From assembly GCF_900167045.1 (NCBI RefSeq), contig NZ_FUXJ01000005.1, forward strand, positions 1 to 64,000: DNA of 64,000 bases, in the 5' to 3' direction. The DNA is from Legionella maceachernii. GTDB lineage: Bacteria > Pseudomonadota > Gammaproteobacteria > Legionellales > Legionellaceae. A program made the position numbers and the translations under genes. The notes under the pieces were generated by a model. That model was not told the DNA's origin and ran no database searches. It worked only from the letters and a program-made list of their open reading frames with translations. This document shows positions 61,281 to 64,000 of the stretch, piece by piece. Each line of letters starts with the position of its first letter. Position 1 is the stretch's first letter.

Positions 61281-62534
61281 CTACGTTCCTGTGGGATTAA
61301 CCACCTGCCCTATAAAAAGAATAATGCCTGATTTTGTATCAAATAAAACCAGTAAAAAAGGATGATTGGCATTAAATTGAATAACGGGTTGAGGAAATGC
61401 CGCGGTGGCAGTCATTATTGTCGCTGTTGCGGCCGCAGCGACTGTGCCTTTTTCATCTACTTCAATGATTGCCTTTTGTAAAATCGCAGAAATACTGAGC
61501 GGCGATTTTGTCATTCTAGAAAAATTGGCTTGATCCGTAAACGCATCTTTTAATCCCATTTTTTGAAGAGAAGTATTTAATGCATTGAAAGTTGACTCGA
61601 GTTTAAAGCGCGGAATATTGACTTGTATTTTTTGCTCTGTAGAGGCATTAATGAGTTTTGAAAATGTATTTTGATCTAAATTTCTCAGCACTTGTTGTAC
61701 GGTGTAACTTCCTTTTGGGAGCAAAATGGCCAGTCTAATAGCGCTGTTTTTATAGCCTAATTGCAATATTTGCAAATGAGCATCTTCCTTGTAAAGAAAC
61801 CGATCCTCTTGCTTCATCATCGGTGTTTGCACAGAAGTCCCATTCTCAAGAAGAAAAAGTGCTGTCGCCGTATCTTTAGGTTGAAAAGGCAAGGCCCATA
61901 ATCCATTGAAGTAAATGGCATTGACCAAGATTAATTTGGTATCCTCTGAAATGACGCCTTGAGGTATAAGGTGCTGGATGTAATTATTTGTTTTCTTTTC
62001 AACCCAATTATTGATGGTGTTTCGCGCTTTTTCAGGTAGATTTTTAAAATCAGCTTGGTGAAATTGAGTGATTTTGGCTTGTTGTAAAGCGGTAAGAAAC
62101 GCTGGAATATAAGAAAAACTACGGTCTGCCCAAAGCGCGTTTGCAATTAAGAGCACCGAGTTATTGTCATCGCTTTTACAATAAGCATCTCTCGGACAGG
62201 CATTCGATCCTAACAAATTGGCGTCAATCGCCTCTAAATTAAACTTATTTCCATTGTCTTCATTAAAATGAAGAAGCTTAGCGAGTTGTTGTTGCGTAGT
62301 ACCCTGGGCACCATTCAGTAAAATAACTAAAAGGGAGGAAAGACTGTACGGTGAAAGGATGATATTTTGGTTCGGTTGTGTCACCTGTTTATAGAGATCA
62401 AATGCAAATTCGTTGAGTGCTTCTTTTTGTGTGTTGTACACCGTTGTTGTGTTGCTGTGCGTTTGTAAGGGGAAATTGAGAAAGAAAATAATAAATGATG
62501 TAACCATCCATTTCCGTGTCATGAGAGTCATCAT
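61281..62534 (-). CDS. Serpin (serine/cysteine protease inhibitor), secreted
   Basis: 417 residues with a signal-like start (WMVTSFIIFFLNFPLQTHS). Serpin landmarks are NIILSPYSLSSLLVILLNGAQGTT, LVNAIYFNGLWALPF, NIPRFKLESTF and, near the end, NANHPFLLVLFD. The reactive-centre loop begins DEKGTVAAAATATIM, with the small-residue hinge expected of inhibitory serpins. The scissile bond falls near TATAAFPQ, so the P1 residue (Thr, Ala or Phe by my count) is not certain. It probably acts in the periplasm or outside the cell. Serpins are uncommon in proteobacteria. Confidence 0.88.
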   Translation of the reverse strand: MMTLMTRKWMVTSFIIFFLNFPLQTHSNTTTVYNTQKEALNEFAFDLYKQVTQPNQNIILSPYSLSSLLVILLNGAQGTTQQQLAKLLHFNEDNGNKFNLEAIDANLLGSNACPRDAYCKSDDNNSVLLIANALWADRSFSYIPAFLTALQQAKITQFHQADFKNLPEKARNTINNWVEKKTNNYIQHLIPQGVISEDTKLILVNAIYFNGLWALPFQPKDTATALFLLENGTSVQTPMMKQEDRFLYKEDAHLQILQLGYKNSAIRLAILLPKGSYTVQQVLRNLDQNTFSKLINASTEQKIQVNIPRFKLESTFNALNTSLQKMGLKDAFTDQANFSRMTKSPLSISAILQKAIIEVDEKGTVAAAATATIMTATAAFPQPVIQFNANHPFLLVLFDTKSGIILFIGQVVNPTGT

Positions 62535-62569
62535 CTTTTCTCCAAATCGATCGATTGAATGGTGAATAC

Positions 62570-63343
62570 TTAAGCTTTCTTTTCAAATAACTGTTCATTA
62601 AGCCAAGAATGTAATTCTTGGACTATGTAATTCGCTACGTCTTCCTCGGGCATTTGTTGACACAAGCATTCGCAAATTTCAACGAATGAAGCTTGAGATT
62701 CGATTTCTTTAAGTACAAGCTGTTCTAACGGGTTAAGCTTGCAATAACGTACCTCTAACCCGCGACGCCAAACAAGCACCGACTGTGGTCGTTTAAGTTT
62801 TTTAGGGTGAGGTATTGAGTTGCCCCGACGTACTGCTTCAATGAGAGCAAGACTGTTCCAGTGAAAGCAAAGCGTCTGGCTTGAGGGATGCAGGTGGAAT
62901 TTAAGACTAGGCCATTCACTTGGGGAAAGTTGCTGTAAATCGATTTCGGTTAATAGAACCGGATTGCGACTCACAACCGCCCGGGATTCTGCCCATTCGA
63001 AGGCAGCAATCTCACTTAGATAGGGTTTTTTACGATAAGGAAGTGTTTCAATCAGAAATTGACTTAAATTTTGACCGAATGTGTCGAGCGAATAGTGATA
63101 GGACGGGTAAGTGTCTGTGTATTTTTTACAGAGCTGAATGAACTTTGATTCTCCTATCACCGCAACAAGTGTGGCATAGTCGCTCATTAATATTTCTTCA
63201 AGTCTGCTATAAAATCCTTGTGCATAAATAGCAATTCTGTCCTCGATTGATCCGCGTGGTGGCGGGCATAGGTAGGGTTTAATGAGAGGCTCTAAAGTAA
63301 GCATGGAATTTTGCATTAACGTATGTAATTCATTGAGTTTCAT
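62570..63343 (-). CDS. DUF2063 / HvfC-like partner of an MNIO enzyme
   Basis: 257 residues. The N-terminal helical domain (PPRGSIEDRIAIYAQGFYSRLEEI, MSDYATLVAVIGE, FIQLCKKYTDTYPSYHYSL, LPYRKKPYLSEIAAFEWAES) is the DUF2063 signature. The DUF2063 protein is the recognition partner of the DUF692 enzyme in bufferin- and methanobactin-like systems. It overlaps the DUF692 stop by 4 bases (ATGA). The C-terminal part lacks catalytic motifs, as expected. Confidence 0.85.
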   Translation of the reverse strand: MKLNELHTLMQNSMLTLEPLIKPYLCPPPRGSIEDRIAIYAQGFYSRLEEILMSDYATLVAVIGESKFIQLCKKYTDTYPSYHYSLDTFGQNLSQFLIETLPYRKKPYLSEIAAFEWAESRAVVSRNPVLLTEIDLQQLSPSEWPSLKFHLHPSSQTLCFHWNSLALIEAVRRGNSIPHPKKLKRPQSVLVWRRGLEVRYCKLNPLEQLVLKEIESQASFVEICECLCQQMPEEDVANYIVQELHSWLNEQLFEKKA

Positions 63344-64000
63344 ATCTTTAAGCTCTCTTTTGTGGCGAATAGATTATTCTGCTGAATTACTTTTGCGAGC
63401 ATTAATTCTTGCCATAGCTCCTCAAAGGGCGGAATATGATCATCGCGCTCAATCATTGTCGATACATTACCAAACCGATTAACCGCCTTAGCATAAAGAT
63501 CCCAAACTTCAGTGATGATCGGGTGATCATGAGTATCGATAATATAATCGATACAATTTAAATGGCCTGCTAAATGGAATTGTTGAACTCGATGGATAGG
63601 CACTGAATGGATATAGTGCATAGGGTCGAAGCCGTGATTAAATGCACTCACATAAATGTTATTGATATCCAATAAAATTAAGCAATCCGAACGATTAGCA
63701 ATTTCGCTAAGAAATTCCCACTCTGTCATTTCAGATTCTTTATAAGTAATGTAGCTGGATACATTTTCTAATAGTATTCGTCGCTGATAAAAATCTTGCA
63801 CGTAATTTATTCGGTCGACGACATGTGCAATGGCTTTCTCAGTATAGGGTAAAGGTAATAGATCATGCATGTTCCGTTGATTAACCCCAGTCCAACACAA
63901 ATGATCCGAGATCCATTGAGGGTGAATGCGATCGGCTAATTGTTTGACGCGTTTCAAATATTCATCATTGAGAGGATCGGAACTACCGATGGATAAGGAA
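63340..64000 (-). CDS. MNIO / DUF692 (HvfB-like) enzyme, N-terminus beyond the window
   Basis: A multinuclear non-heme iron enzyme of the DUF692 family, which modifies cysteine residues of a peptide precursor. The open frame continues to base 64000, with SLSIGSSDPL at the edge, so about 60 or more residues of the N-terminus are missing. Iron-ligand-rich strings seen are SDHLCWTGV, LLENVSSYI, LDINNIYVSAFNHG, QFHLAGHL, DTHDHPI and MIERDDHIPPFEEL. It overlaps the DUF2063 gene by 4 bases. The precursor peptide gene is expected upstream, outside the window. Confidence 0.88.
   Translation of the reverse strand, partial: SLSIGSSDPLNDEYLKRVKQLADRIHPQWISDHLCWTGVNQRNMHDLLPLPYTEKAIAHVVDRINYVQDFYQRRILLENVSSYITYKESEMTEWEFLSEIANRSDCLILLDINNIYVSAFNHGFDPMHYIHSVPIHRVQQFHLAGHLNCIDYIIDTHDHPIITEVWDLYAKAVNRFGNVSTMIERDDHIPPFEELWQELMLAKVIQQNNLFATKESLKI

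Noticed and set aside
1..64000. CRISPR arrays, tRNA and rRNA genes
   Set aside because: No regularly spaced repeats and no tRNA cloverleaf or rRNA signature was seen on either strand by reading.

Overview
The window looks like chromosomal accessory DNA from a Legionellales bacterium, most likely Legionella or a close relative. This rests on the AT-rich composition, a spectinomycin-kinase-like gene resembling the Legionella APH(9) type, several eukaryote-like or effector-like proteins (dual-specificity phosphatase, carrier-like membrane protein, serpin, large soluble orphan), an inverse-autotransporter barrel and many degraded mobile elements. No rRNA, tRNA or CRISPR array was seen, and the species is an inference.

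Layout. 1-3800 is a mobile-element graveyard: the end of an IS3-type transposase, an IS256 remnant, a REP-associated tyrosine transposase (RAYT) with flanking REP palindromes, an APH(9)-like kinase, and a truncated second RAYT copy. 3805-28814 is a plus-strand biosynthetic cluster whose genes overlap by a few bases: GNAT, FAAL-ACP, TubC dock-C-AL-KR-carrier, KS-relic AT-KR-ACP, a 3437-residue KS-ACP-aminotransferase-luciferase-like monooxygenase-C-A-PCP-E-TE protein, a CmlA-like PCP-dependent hydroxylase, and an alpha/beta hydrolase broken by a frameshift. 29040-34785 holds housekeeping-like accessory genes (kinase-fold protein, GFA-like protein, AsmA-like protein, glycolipid-type glycosyltransferase pair, Rieske protein). 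34858-35670 holds transposase and reverse-transcriptase relics, followed by a 753-residue orphan. 38191-45627 carries PuuE-like and GNAT genes, a GAF-class III cyclase, a CZB-GGDEF diguanylate cyclase, an anion permease, a truncated MFS gene and a beta-CASP nuclease. 46000-62534 is rich in secreted, surface or effector-like proteins. The right edge holds an MNIO (DUF692) plus DUF2063 pair that runs off the window.

How the cluster should work (inference from domain order). The FAAL adenylates a fatty acid and loads its own ACP. The C-AL-KR-carrier module adds a second acid and reduces it. Two PKS modules extend the chain. Neither has a working AT: one keeps a relic with Gly in place of the nucleophilic Ser, and the other keeps only the AT-flanking linkers. 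Malonyl units must therefore come from an acyltransferase encoded elsewhere. The fused aminotransferase and flavin monooxygenase would put an amine and an oxygen on the last polyketide unit. The final module has a by-eye A-domain code (DAFWIGGTFK) matching valine and an epimerisation domain, and the CmlA-like enzyme could beta-hydroxylate a carrier-bound residue. The TE releases a lipo-polyketide-peptide.

Other points of note are a palindromic repeat encoding a PQVWG peptide inside two PKS genes, a three-member Cys/His hydrolase-like family in which one member has a conserved block moved in front of the catalytic-type His, and a 66-residue protein with a near-canonical eIF4E-binding motif.
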